A stretch of DNA of 64,000 bases from Pantoea cypripedii (GTDB lineage: Bacteria; Pseudomonadota; Gammaproteobacteria; Enterobacterales; Enterobacteriaceae): positions 557,785 to 621,784 of the forward strand of contig NZ_CP024770.1 of the NCBI RefSeq assembly GCF_011395035.1, read 5' to 3'. The first letter of the stretch is position 1; every line of letters begins with the position of its first letter. Of this stretch, positions 53,687 through 62,432 are shown piece by piece. Position numbers and translations under genes: made by a program. Below the pieces are notes generated by a model that ran no database searches, had not been told where the DNA came from, and was given only the letters and a program-made list of their open reading frames with translations.

Positions 53687-53791
53687 GCGCAAACCATGCG
53701 CAGATTATTTCTTACCTCAGCGCTACAACGATAAGAGTGGATTTCGGCCTCAAAAAATGATGACAGAAACTACCTACAGAATCGGGACACT
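53627..53791 (+). repeat. Direct repeat copy 2
   Basis: 165 bases nearly identical and in the same orientation as 1960-2123. It starts inside the hydrolase gene, passes the stop and ends at GAATCGGGACACT. A membrane-protein reading frame resumes at the very next base (53792), so the right end of the repeat behaves like the boundary of an inserted segment. Confidence 0.85.
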
Positions 53792-54432
53792 CCCACTGCT
53801 GATTCTGTAATGGTTCTTGCTGCAGCCTCAAACTTGCTTACATCTACTTTCGGGACCTATTTTACTCTATTCATTTCACTGCCACTGGCAGTCGCCAGTT
53901 CCAGATTCCTTGAACCACTGATCGGCAGAACGGCAAAAAGAAGAGAGCAGAATATTGCTGAAATTAACAGTGATGATATTGATGGTCATTCATCATCATC
54001 AGGGCTCAGTTTTAGCGAAAAGTTGTTAACCTGGTTTGTGACTTCTGTCATGGCTATGGCTGCTAACTGGGTTGCTTTCAACCAGTTTAATAAATTCGTG
54101 TTACTGGCTTACTTCGTAATGATTGCGATATCTGCTGCGGGTGATATGTTATATTTTTCGTGTCGGAAAAAAAACCAGCAGTCTGTTTCGTCTCCCTCTT
54201 AGGTATATTTCTTACTTCTCCCTGGTGTCCGGTTAACGAACAAATCATGTTTATAACCAAACATGTTAATATGCTGGCAATTATTACGCCCATGCTAACC
54301 TTCGCAGGACTGTCGATTGCCAGGGATATACCTGCATTCCGTAAATTAGGATGGAGGATAGTATTGGTGTCTCTCATTGCAAACTTTGGCACTTTTATAG
54401 GGGCGGCATTGAACGCAGAGATTTTTAATTGA
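53792..54432 (+). pseudogene. 5'-truncated, frameshifted membrane protein gene
   Basis: The frame is open from the repeat boundary (PTADSVMVLAAASNLLTSTF, then SLPLAVASSRFLEPL) through two hydrophobic segments to about 54175. At a run of eight A (54171-54178) the coding frame changes and continues with PAVCFVSLLGIFLTSPWCPV, NMLAIITPMLTFAGLSIARD and RIVLVSLIANFGTFIGAALN to 54432. Together it reads like the C-terminal half of a polytopic transporter-like protein of unnamed family. It could also be two overlapping genes (GTG at 54160), but the truncated start argues for decay. Confidence 0.55.
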
Positions 54433-54892
54433 ATAGGATGTTCTTTTACAAGGAAAATAATCCTAATTCTGGCTGATACTTTCACCAGTGAAGCCAGGGG
54501 GAGATATAAAAACTAATAATGGGTATTTCTTTGGTGTATATTTTCATTCTGGTCGCTGTAAATGAAGTGATCATGTATTTTCGAAATCCTTACAAAAATA
54601 TGCGATAACCTTGATTAGTTTAACATCCTATGTCTCCTTACAGACGATGTGGAAGAAATGCACATCAGTACAATACGGATGGTGATCATTATCACGTTTT
54701 ATAACGCAATTCTTTCATTTAAAACGGGATTATTCTTAGTGAATAAAAGAAGGAATCCGTTGTAAATAAACCGACTGAGATTACTAACTGATGTTTGTAT
54801 CAAATACCAGGAAAAGGTAAACGGAAACACAGTAGCTTTTTTTCTCGCATTTGGCGTAAAGTGGGAAAACACTCCATTACAGAGGGCCTGCC
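54433..54892. other. Intergenic region before the diguanylate cyclase gene
   Basis: 460 AT-rich bases without a gene I can support. It contains GTGATCATTATCAC (54682-54695), an inverted repeat with GTGAT/ATCAC arms, about 200 bases before the cyclase start, which may be a regulator site. Confidence 0.45.
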
Positions 54893-55831
54893 ATGAATGC
54901 TTCTTTATCTCTGCCGGTATGCAGCTCTGAAAAAATAGCCTTACTGACGGATATGCTTAACGTTAGCGTGGATTGTATCAAGGTCATTGATACCAGTGGC
55001 CGTCTGATTTTTATGAACCGGTCCGGATGTGAGGCTCTGGGTGTTAGTGTGGATGAAAAGGAATTTGGTATGGAGTGGATAGCTCTGTTACCCGAATCTG
55101 TCTACAGGAAAGGAAGAGTGGCTCTGAAAAAAGCCGTAGGAGGAGAATGCTCAGGATTCCGGGGGATGAGCGTTTTGCCAGATGGCAGTGTCACGCACTG
55201 GGATAATATGCTTACGCCGGTATTGGACGGCACAGGTAAAACGACCAGCATTCTGTGCGTCTCCAGAAATATTACCCTGCAAGTCCAGGCAGAAGAGAAA
55301 CTCAAGCTCAGCAGCGAGACTGACCCGTTGACTGGCCTGCCAAATCGCCGGATGTTTAAAAAGCACCTCAAAACAATCCTGTCTAAAGCCCGGCGATGCA
55401 ATGTACAGGCCGGCGTGCTGTTTATTGACCTGGACAATTTCAAAAGCATTAACGATACGCTGGGACATGCAGCGGGGGACAAAGCCCTGACGCAGTTCGC
55501 TGCGGACTTAAAAAAAATAAGTCCGGCAACAGTCTTCATTTCAAGACTGGGTGGAGATGAATTTGCGGTCGTGATAGAGGATGCTGATCCAGATATTTTG
55601 TCTGACTATGCGGCCAGGGTACTCAGACAGGTCAGACGACAGGTTCGGTTCGGGCATGTTCATGCCGACTTTGGCCTGACAATCGGGGCTGCAGCATATC
55701 CGGAGCATGGCGCAACAACAGATGAGCTAATGAAATGTGCTGATATGGCTATGTATCAGCAGAAACTGAACGGTAAGAATGGATTTCGGTTATTTAATGA
55801 GGCGGATGAACTGGTGAAAAAGGCAGGCTGA
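54893..55831 (+). CDS. PAS-GGDEF diguanylate cyclase
   Basis: 312 residues. PAS domain at about 15-133 (VSVDCIKVIDTSGRLIFMNR, SILCVSRNITLQVQAEEKL). GGDEF domain from DPLTGLPNRRMFKKHL (144 on), metal Asp in FIDLDNFKSINDTLGHAAGD, and an intact GGDEF at 220-224, so it should make cyclic di-GMP. No RxxD inhibitory site is seen upstream of GGDEF. No membrane segment: cytosolic sensor, ligand unknown. With YcgZ/AriR it suggests control of matrix or motility. A terminator follows. Confidence 0.9.
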   Translation: MNASLSLPVCSSEKIALLTDMLNVSVDCIKVIDTSGRLIFMNRSGCEALGVSVDEKEFGMEWIALLPESVYRKGRVALKKAVGGECSGFRGMSVLPDGSVTHWDNMLTPVLDGTGKTTSILCVSRNITLQVQAEEKLKLSSETDPLTGLPNRRMFKKHLKTILSKARRCNVQAGVLFIDLDNFKSINDTLGHAAGDKALTQFAADLKKISPATVFISRLGGDEFAVVIEDADPDILSDYAARVLRQVRRQVRFGHVHADFGLTIGAAAYPEHGATTDELMKCADMAMYQQKLNGKNGFRLFNEADELVKKAG

Positions 55832-55879
55832 TAAATTCATCTGCCACTGCAGTTTGCGGTGAGACTCAATAGACACAAA

Positions 55880-55901
55880 GGGCCGCTATGCGGCCCGATT
55901 T
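55880..55901 (+). terminator. Intrinsic terminator of the cyclase gene
   Basis: GGGCCGC, three-base loop, GCGGCCC, then GATTTTTA. Confidence 0.8.
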
Positions 55902-55912
55902 TTATAAAGTGC

Positions 55913-56787
55913 TCACGGGTGCCTGAAATTCGGCATAACCGCCGAGCGGCTTCTCAAGCAGACCCCGGTACTACCGGTATGCAGGAAACGGTCAAACGAG
56001 AGATCATAGGGAACGTTATTCCAGGATTCGATATCAGAATATCGGGGGCACAGATCTCTCGGTCAAACTGTATCATTCCATTGAGTCCATTGTTTTTCAT
56101 GGTGGGTCTAACAAGATTAATCAACTCCACCATACCATGTTTTTCTCTATAAAGATTTAAGTCATCAGTCACAGCCCGGGCAATACTCCAGAAATCATCG
56201 GTATTGCTGGCCTCATAACTGTAAGTTGGGAATAATGCCAGAAAGCTGAGGCCATAATCTGACTCAGAATATTTTCTTGCATCAATTGGTGTGCAAATGC
56301 GCACTTGCCTGTCATGCCATGAAGGTGATTGGTACAGTGCTAAACCGAAAGCTGCTGAAAGCGCACCGTGAACGGTTGTATTTTCCTGTTTCGCACGCTG
56401 TCGGATTCTGCCTGAAAGCTCAGGTGACAAGCGTTGTCTGAGGATCTGAAGTTTCGCTAAACTTCTTTCGGCATAGGGAACCGGTTCCGCTGCAAAATGT
56501 GGCATTTTTATGTTACCAACTGATTCTTCATTAAGTGAACATAAGTCTTCAGGAGAAGGCAACAAAGCCAGTTCAGGCAGGTTTTTTCCCGCTAAAGTCT
56601 CAAGCAAATCATGGATAAAGTGAGCCAGAGACCGGCCATCAGCTATCGCGTGATGCGCAGTAAAGATAATAACGCAGCGTTTCTCACTGTAAAGAAGCGC
56701 TGCTTTTAGCAAAGCAATATCACCTGTACCAAAAGGTGCTGAGAATTCTCTTTTAATCTCATCTTCTATTGAAGAAATTTTATATAG
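55913..56787 (-). pseudogene. Decayed condensation-domain/acyltransferase-like gene
   Basis: The reverse strand reads AALLYSEKRCVIIFTAHHAI and HHAIADGRSL, the HHxxxDG catalytic motif of the NRPS condensation/alcohol acyltransferase superfamily. RICTPIDARKYSESDYG and DILISNPGI follow. The frame is closed upstream by a TGA at 56788, so the first 130-150 residues are missing. Near 56020 the sense frame shifts: VPYDLSFDRFLHTG continues in another frame to 55913. Two lesions make a pseudogene likely. Product would have joined or moved an acyl group. Confidence 0.6.
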
Positions 56788-56984
56788 TCAGAAGTTTGTT
56801 TACATGCCCTGATTATTCGTTAGTGAGCATGGATCGTTTACTGGCTCGAATGAAAAGCGACAATCATCACATCACATGATTCAGGCACATACCCTGAATC
56901 ACTCAAAAGTGTAACTCTCAGCGTGCGAATGACCCTATCTGGCACCGGGCACAAACTTCACGGGTCAGAAGGGCGTGAAGCAGA

Positions 56985-57012
56985 GCTTACTGACCCGCCA
57001 GGGTCAGTAAGC
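56985..57012. repeat. 12-bp perfect inverted repeat downstream of the amidase gene
   Basis: GCTTACTGACCC, GCCA, GGGTCAGTAAGC. It lies 51 bases after the amidase stop; without a T run it is a weak terminator or an RNA-stabilising hairpin. Confidence 0.55.
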
Positions 57013-57062
57013 GGTTCGTTAACGTTAAAAAGCCTCGTGATACCAGCGCGACTTTTTTATTC

Positions 57063-58472
57063 CTACAGTGACGGGTGAGAACCTTTTACGGGGCTGACCG
57101 CTTCCAGCAGAGAAGCGATATGCAGGATTATCTGCTCAGTGTGCCATTTACCTACAATCTGTACGTTGATGGGGAACCCTTCGTTGCTTTTACCGAAAGG
57201 CAGCGCAACACCGGGCAGTCCTGTTACATTCAGTGGCACAGTGGCACCCTGCAGATAAGTTGCATCAACCTCCTGGCCGTCAATGACAAACCTGTCCACG
57301 CCGTGTTTATGTGCCGGAACAGGAAGGACGTGCGTAATGAGCGCATCATACTGTGAAAAGTATTCCGCAAAACCATCCCGCAGTCTTTCTGCTGCCTGCT
57401 CCGCATCAATGAAATCGGACATGGACGTGTCCGGCAGGGACAGCATGGTTTTTGCCATTTTATACAGCTCATTTTGATCACGACCCGCTGTTGCTGCAGC
57501 AAATGCGGGCTTCATCTCCATGACGTGAATTCGGTTAAACACGTCCAGCGCAAAGTCCCGTTCAAGCGCAGGAATACCGACGTGCTCCACAATAACTCCC
57601 GGGCCCTGAAGCGCTTCTGCTGCTAACTTCACAACTGCAGCAACTTCCGGGTCAACCGGACCAAAGCCCGGACCGGTCATCCATCCAATACGCAGTGGAA
57701 GGGGTGAGGCGAACGGCAGGCCGTCCTTATAGACTGGTGTGTTACTGGAAAAAGAATCGAAGCCATCCGGTCCGACCAATTGAGAGAAAGCCAGGGCAAT
57801 ATCGCGCACAGACCGTGCCATGGGGCCAACGTGCCAGAATCGGCGTGGTGCACGCGGCCAGATACCCGTCATGGGCACGCTGCCGTGCGTCGCTTTCATG
57901 GATGTGATGCCGGTTTGCGCCGCTGGTCCACGTACCGAAATGGCCAGATCGGTTCCCAGCCCCAGCGGAGACATTCCAGCGGCAATAGCGGCAGATTCGC
58001 CGCCGCTGGACCCGCCAGGCGTACGGGTTAAATCCCAGGGATTGTTGGTACGACCGGACAGGAGGTTATCGCTCTCAATCCAGTATGAAAATTCTGGCAG
58101 GTTGGTTTTCCCCAGCAGGATACCGCCTGCCTTTTTGAGCCGCGCCACGCTGGTCGCGTCTTTATCAGGAAGGCGGCCTTTAAATATAGGAGATCCACGC
58201 TGCGTCAATACACCGGCAGTATCAATAGAATCTTTGACGGTAAAGGGAACGCCGTGCAAAGGACCAAGATCGCCATTTTTCATAACAGCCACTTCTGCGG
58301 CAACCGCCTGCTTCATTGCGTCTTCAGCCAGGGTAACAATAGCATTAACATCCTGATTTATCTCTGTTATACGGTCAAAATGAGCCTGCATAACTTCCAC
58401 AGGTGAAATTTCGCGGCGGCGGATCATGCTGGCCAACTGGGTGGCGTCCGAATAAAAAATATTTTTGCTCAT
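57063..58472 (-). CDS. Amidase-signature family amidase
   Basis: 469 residues. The Ser-cisSer-Lys triad is at Lys80 (FTVKDS), Ser155 (GGSSGGES) and Ser179 (GTDLAISVRGPA); spacing (75 and 24) equals that of fatty acid amide hydrolase. The usual GGS at the nucleophile is changed to AIS, but the Ser is kept. Such enzymes hydrolyse amides in catabolism or xenobiotic breakdown; the substrate is unknown. AGAGAGATAAC precedes the ATG. Divergent from TetR, which probably represses it. Confidence 0.86.
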   Translation of the reverse strand: MSKNIFYSDATQLASMIRRREISPVEVMQAHFDRITEINQDVNAIVTLAEDAMKQAVAAEVAVMKNGDLGPLHGVPFTVKDSIDTAGVLTQRGSPIFKGRLPDKDATSVARLKKAGGILLGKTNLPEFSYWIESDNLLSGRTNNPWDLTRTPGGSSGGESAAIAAGMSPLGLGTDLAISVRGPAAQTGITSMKATHGSVPMTGIWPRAPRRFWHVGPMARSVRDIALAFSQLVGPDGFDSFSSNTPVYKDGLPFASPLPLRIGWMTGPGFGPVDPEVAAVVKLAAEALQGPGVIVEHVGIPALERDFALDVFNRIHVMEMKPAFAAATAGRDQNELYKMAKTMLSLPDTSMSDFIDAEQAAERLRDGFAEYFSQYDALITHVLPVPAHKHGVDRFVIDGQEVDATYLQGATVPLNVTGLPGVALPFGKSNEGFPINVQIVGKWHTEQIILHIASLLEAVSPVKGSHPSL

Positions 58473-58502
58473 AATGTTATCTCTCTCGAGTGAATAAACT
58501 AA

Positions 58503-58570
58503 CTAACAGTTGTTAGGTAAACAATAGGCATGCCAAATATCTCTGTCAACACCTAACTAACGAATGGTAG
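58503..58570. promoter_or_regulatory. Paired operator-like sites between amidase and TetR genes
   Basis: CTAACAGTTGTTAG (58503-58516, arms CTAAC/GTTAG) and CTAACGAATGGTAG (58557-58570) share the TAACTAAC-N4-G(T/G)TAG layout. They flank a 40-base core with both promoters, a good candidate for TetR autoregulation and amidase control. Confidence 0.6.
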
Positions 58571-58599
58571 AATTGTCTGAATTTTGCAGGAGAGACCTG

Positions 58600-59166
58600 A
58601 TGAGTAAGACATCCAGAGATGAGATTCTTAATGCAGCCCGCCTGACCGCTCAGGCACACGGTTACACCGGCCTGAATATTCGCGGCCTGGCGGATGAAGT
58701 GGGTATCAAGGCGGCAAGCATTTACTATCATTTTCCGAGTAAGGCAGAGCTGGGTGCGGCGGTGGCTCAGCGTTACTGGGAAGATACTGCCCGTGACCTT
58801 GAGTCAATGCGGGCAACAGAAGGCGACGCGCTCAGAAGTTTGAGCCGCTATCCTCATATATTTCGCCGTTCGCTTGAGAGCGAAAACCGGCTCTGCATGG
58901 GCAGTTTCATGTCTGCCGAGTACGATGATTTGCCGGAGCAGGTCAAAGTTGAGGTGCAGAGATTTGCGGACGTAAACATTAGCTGGCTGGCCCAACAGTT
59001 ACAGGACGGCAATATCACAGGGCATGCTGAAAGCAAAAATCGTGCGGGGGCTATTTTTTCAGCCATTGTTGGTGCGCAGCTTTTTGCCCGAAGCCGTAAT
59101 GACATTCTGCTATTTGACGAACTGGTTGAAGGATACAGAAACGCTGGCCTGCTTCCATCTGTTTAG
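58600..59166 (+). CDS. TetR/AcrR family regulator
   Basis: 188 residues from MSKTSRDEILNAARLTAQAH, with GGAG upstream; an in-frame ATG at 58564 would overlap the operator-like region. Helix-turn-helix near 25-50 (LNIRGLADEVGIKAASIYYH, FPSKAELG). Divergent from the amidase gene with a paired operator between them, so a local repressor is likely. Confidence 0.85.
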   Translation: MSKTSRDEILNAARLTAQAHGYTGLNIRGLADEVGIKAASIYYHFPSKAELGAAVAQRYWEDTARDLESMRATEGDALRSLSRYPHIFRRSLESENRLCMGSFMSAEYDDLPEQVKVEVQRFADVNISWLAQQLQDGNITGHAESKNRAGAIFSAIVGAQLFARSRNDILLFDELVEGYRNAGLLPSV

Positions 59167-59431
59167 ACATAAGTAAGGTCATATGCTTTTGCTCAAGGTG
59201 GCCTGACCTGGAAGCATCGTTTGCTATGAGCGAACAGCAGGCGTTTCACTCATGAAAGATGAGTGTTTCCAGTACATTAAACATAATTCCCGTATCATAA
59301 TTTGACATCTGCTGCAGATACTATGGAGGCCGGGAGGTTTGTAAATATCTGTATCTGGTGTACAGAAAATAGTGCATGCTTCGTATTGCAACTTCACAGG
59401 TAGTGGATCTTATTAAGATGGAATTTATAAC

Positions 59432-60340
59432 GTGATTAACTTCCCCCACTTTATTGAGCGCTATGAGCTGCTCGACTCCTCGTTACCGGCTCATGAGAAA
59501 ATAAGCGAAAGCCAGGTCAATAATTTGTATATCAGGGTATACGAGCCCAAAAAAGCTGCGGATGAAGTTCTTATTGTGTACCACGGTGGTGGGGTCAACT
59601 CTGATGCAGGTTACGATATTCTGGCCAGACAGTTGAGTCACGCTTTGCCCGTCTGCGTCTGTCTTGTAGATATCCGTGGGCATGGACGTTCCGCAGGAGA
59701 CAGGGGAGATGCTTTAAGCCCTGGGCAAATCTGGCAGGATGTTGATGCTGTTATTGATTATGTCCGAACGTCTTTCAGGAATGTCAGGATACACCTGCTT
59801 GGGCACTCCAGCGGCGGTGGCATGCTAATAAACTATTTTACCCAACATGTTCAATCACGGAAGGTAGATAGCCTGCTCCTGCTCGCCCCTGCACTGGGTC
59901 CTTTTTCACCACCTGAGTTATATAAAGATTTGTCCGTTCCCTTTGCGTCGGTAAACCGTTGGGCTTTCATAATTAATGCTCTGAGTGCAGGTTTTCTTGG
60001 CGGGCACTGGGCTGGTGTGAAGCTCAATTTCCCCCGTGAGGTTATTAATTCAAGACCTGATTTTGTTCAGGTGTATAGCGTAAATATGGCTAATGCACTC
60101 ACCCCCCGCAATCCCCTAAAACAACTCCAGGAGCTGTCTTTGCCAGTGACAATCCTGCTTGCCGAGCATGATGAACTCTTTGATGTGAGCCGAATGGATG
60201 ATTTTTTCAGGAGTTGTGGCAATCCTAATGTAAGCAGTCGAATTGTGAAGAGTAGTACTCATCTCGATTGTATATTTGAACTAACGGATATGATGAGGGA
60301 CCACTTCACCGCCCTGGCCTTCAGGATGCAATGTCGGTAA
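59432..60340 (+). CDS. Alpha/beta hydrolase (serine aminopeptidase/monoglyceride-lipase-like)
   Basis: 302 residues from a GTG; the ATG thirteen bases earlier meets a stop. HGGG oxyanion motif at 51-54, VDIRGHGRSAG, nucleophile Ser126 in GHSSGGG, acid in AEHDELFDVSR, His in SSTHLDCIF near the end. Typical Hydrolase_4 fold, acting on an ester or lipid; no signal peptide. Single-gene unit with no regulator beside it. Hairpin CACTCAT/ATGAGTG lies in the leader region at 59247-59265. Confidence 0.75.
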   Translation: MINFPHFIERYELLDSSLPAHEKISESQVNNLYIRVYEPKKAADEVLIVYHGGGVNSDAGYDILARQLSHALPVCVCLVDIRGHGRSAGDRGDALSPGQIWQDVDAVIDYVRTSFRNVRIHLLGHSSGGGMLINYFTQHVQSRKVDSLLLLAPALGPFSPPELYKDLSVPFASVNRWAFIINALSAGFLGGHWAGVKLNFPREVINSRPDFVQVYSVNMANALTPRNPLKQLQELSLPVTILLAEHDELFDVSRMDDFFRSCGNPNVSSRIVKSSTHLDCIFELTDMMRDHFTALAFRMQCR

Positions 60341-60539
60341 GGGATGTTATGTTTAATGTGATGGAAATACTCTGTCGCCATCAGTAAAACGTCTGCTATT
60401 CGCTCTTTGCGGTCCGGGGATTTGCATTCAGGCAGCTACGTGCCAGGAGCGGACTTTCCTCTTTTGTTAAACAAAGATGTTGAAACGAAACCGTTTCATG
60501 ATAAATCTATAAATATAATAAGACGAGGAGGAAGAATAA

Positions 60540-61016
60540 ATGAAAATCAGACTTGCAGTACCTGAAGAGGCAGAGGAATGCTGGAATATAAGGAATCTTT
60601 CTATCCGGAAAGGATGTAAGCCAAGTTATTGTGCCAGGGTGCTTGAGGCTTGGACGCCTGAAGCTATGCCTGAACATTACAGGGAGGTTATTACGGAAAA
60701 TCCTTTCTTTGTTGTCGAGTTGCCTGATGCAGGATTGGTGGCAACGGGGTATCTGGATCTTACCGAGGGTAGCGTAGAGGCTATTTTTACATTGCCGGAT
60801 TATTTTGGTAAAGGTTTTGCTAGCCTGATTATTGAAACGATTAAAGATGAGGCGATTAAGAGAGGGCTGAAACAATTAACCTTGACCTCAACACCAAACG
60901 CGCAAACTTTCTACGAAAAGCATGGTTTTATGTTTATCAAGGAAACTACATCCCCATCAAGACTTGCCCAAACAGATCTGCGTTGCATGGATATGTCCAT
61001 CGCATTATCAGCCTGA
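60540..61016 (+). CDS. GNAT family N-acetyltransferase
   Basis: 158 residues. MKIRLAVPEEAEECWNIRNL begins the fold, EAIFTLPDYFGKGFASLIIE with the acetyl-CoA loop (YFGKGFA) follows, and LTSTPNAQTFYEKHGFMFIK is the typical end. GAGGAGG precedes the ATG. Substrate unknown; could be an amino acid, an antibiotic or a protein terminus. Confidence 0.84.
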   Translation: MKIRLAVPEEAEECWNIRNLSIRKGCKPSYCARVLEAWTPEAMPEHYREVITENPFFVVELPDAGLVATGYLDLTEGSVEAIFTLPDYFGKGFASLIIETIKDEAIKRGLKQLTLTSTPNAQTFYEKHGFMFIKETTSPSRLAQTDLRCMDMSIALSA

Positions 61017-61150
61017 GTTTTCTTTTGCTCTTGGCAGGAGAGCTCACCAACGGAAATCTAATCGCTACGAGTTCAGTACGGCAGCTTCGAAGCCCTGGGC
61101 TGACTATAACTCATGTGTTCAATGTCGCAGTTCACTCCTGGAGGACATTC

Positions 61151-61187
61151 ATACTTAAATCTCCCACACCGCAGGAGATTTAAGTAT
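61151..61187. repeat. 14-bp perfect inverted repeat
   Basis: ATACTTAAATCTCC and GGAGATTTAAGTAT with a nine-base loop. It lies 135 bases after the GNAT gene; it may be a terminator or mark the edge of the recombinase remnant that follows. Confidence 0.6.
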
Positions 61188-61261
61188 AAATACGCCACCG
61201 TGGAACAAAGGTCGTAATATCGGCCAAAAAAGACTACTTCAGATATCTCATATCTCGGGGC

Positions 61262-61354
61262 ATCAGACTTGAGCTGGAAGGTAAAATGCGCGTCGCTCGG
61301 TTCAACATGGTTTTAGACAGTAAGCTACGGGGCTGTGATCTGGTTAAACAATAA
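61262..61354 (+). pseudogene. Remnant of a tyrosine recombinase/integrase
   Basis: Reads IRLELEGKMRVARFNMVLDS then KLRGCDLVKQ and stop. The segment FNxxxDSKLRGCDLV is characteristic of a group of short tyrosine recombinases, where it carries the catalytic Arg region. About 30 of some 200 residues remain, with no in-frame extension beyond. Confidence 0.5.
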
Positions 61355-61503
61355 GCAGGGTCAGGCATTGCATTTATCTGGCATACGATTTTCTCAGAAA
61401 AGAGTGGCGTCAAGGCTATCAGTGTTGCGAAGCTATAAATTACCCACGTTTAATGAACCTCCTGGTTCTGTTAATGTGGCATCAGTTAACAGGGAGAAAC
61501 CAG

Positions 61504-62121
61504 ATGCGAGCACTGACTGAACAGAAACGAAATGACATTCTTAACGCCGCCACAACCGTCTTTCTTGAGCAGGGATATGAACGTGCTTCCATGGAAGGGG
61601 TGGCCAGGACAGCAGAGTGTTCTAAAGCCACGCTTTATAACTATTTTACTTCCAAGGAAAGCCTTCTTGAGGCCGTTGTCAGGGCCTATGGCACCAACTT
61701 TCTGACACGGGCTGCGGATGATCTTTACTGTCAGGACAGCCGCAATTCCTCCCTGCATGAAAGGCTGCAGCGCTTTGGCGAAGGCATGCTGGGCGCCATG
61801 ACGTCGGACTGGAAGGGGCTTCAGCTGTATCGCATGGTTATTGGTGAGGCGGGCCATTCCAGCATCGGCGATATCTTTTATGAGTCTGGCGTCCGGGAAA
61901 GCATGGACGCCCTGGCGGCACTTATGGAGCACTGCATCAAAGCAGGCGAACTGCTTCCCGCCAGCCCGGCTCTGAGGGCGAAACAGTTTTCTGCACTGGT
62001 TAAGGCCGAGGCCGACGAGCTTTTTATCCGGCGCAACATGCCGGTTTATACGCACCAGGATATCGAGGCCATGGTGAAAAGCGCCGTAGAAGTGTTCATC
62101 GGTGGGGCGTCACCCCGCTGA
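61504..62121 (+). CDS. TetR/AcrR family regulator of the right-end envelope cluster
   Basis: 205 residues from MRALTEQKRNDILNAATTVF; GGGAG precedes this ATG, and CTGTTAA/TTAACAG arms at 61468-61492 lie just upstream. Helix-turn-helix near 26-50 (ASMEGVARTAECSKATLYNY, FTSKESLLEAV). The C-terminal domain with SSIGDIFYESGVRESMDALA fits the AefR-like group that controls efflux or envelope genes. Palindromes shared by the two downstream promoter regions suggest it controls both. Confidence 0.83.
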   Translation: MRALTEQKRNDILNAATTVFLEQGYERASMEGVARTAECSKATLYNYFTSKESLLEAVVRAYGTNFLTRAADDLYCQDSRNSSLHERLQRFGEGMLGAMTSDWKGLQLYRMVIGEAGHSSIGDIFYESGVRESMDALAALMEHCIKAGELLPASPALRAKQFSALVKAEADELFIRRNMPVYTHQDIEAMVKSAVEVFIGGASPR

Positions 62122-62181
62122 AAAACGAACAGGGCCAGGAATGGTAACAATCTCAGGTTGACTAATTGTTGGTCATATATA

Positions 62182-62198
62182 AACTGATACGTACAGTT
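62182..62198. promoter_or_regulatory. Palindromic operator before the tiny lipoprotein genes
   Basis: AACTGATACGTACAGTT; the arms extend to TAAACTG/CAGTTTA (62180-62200). It matches 63828-63844 (AACTATACCGTACAGTT) and lies 24 bases before the first lipoprotein start. Confidence 0.65.
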
Positions 62199-62221
62199 TA
62201 TTTTAGAGGGGGGTTACATTA

Positions 62222-62299
62222 ATGCTGAATCGCTTTGTTATGGTGGTTGTTCTGGCCGTAAGTTCGCTTCTGCTGAGCGGCTGCGTATCTTTATTCTGA
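62222..62299 (+). CDS. Tiny lipoprotein (25 aa)
   Basis: MLNRFVMVVVLAVSSLLLSG then CVSLF: a complete lipoprotein signal with lipobox LSGC and only four residues after the lipidated Cys (Cys21). A strong purine run (AGAGGGGGG) precedes the ATG. Mature product would be a lipid-linked pentapeptide. The size suggests an entericidin-like or signalling peptide, but no family match. Confidence 0.6.
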   Translation: MLNRFVMVVVLAVSSLLLSGCVSLF

Positions 62300-62308
62300 G
62301 GAGTTGAC

Positions 62309-62389
62309 ATGCGTCTTGTTTACAGCCTCGTTACCGGGGGGGCCATATTGATGCTCACCGGATGTCTTTCCATTGGTAGCCACATCTGA
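62309..62389 (+). CDS. Tiny lipoprotein (26 aa)
   Basis: MRLVYSLVTGGAILMLTGCL then SIGSHI: signal peptide with lipobox LTGC and seven residues after the Cys (Cys19). GGAG is six bases before the ATG, nine bases after the previous stop, so the two form an operon ended by a terminator. Similar architecture but different sequence from the first, suggesting old paralogy or convergent design. Confidence 0.6.
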   Translation: MRLVYSLVTGGAILMLTGCLSIGSHI

Positions 62390-62394
62390 ACCTC

Positions 62395-62417
62395 GCCCGC
62401 CACAGGCGGGCTTTTTT
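62395..62417 (+). terminator. Intrinsic terminator
   Basis: GCCCGCC, three-base loop, GGCGGGC, then TTTTTT, six bases after the second tiny lipoprotein. It insulates it from the convergent operon. Confidence 0.85.
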
Positions 62418-62432
62418 GGCAGTGCGCAGTTA

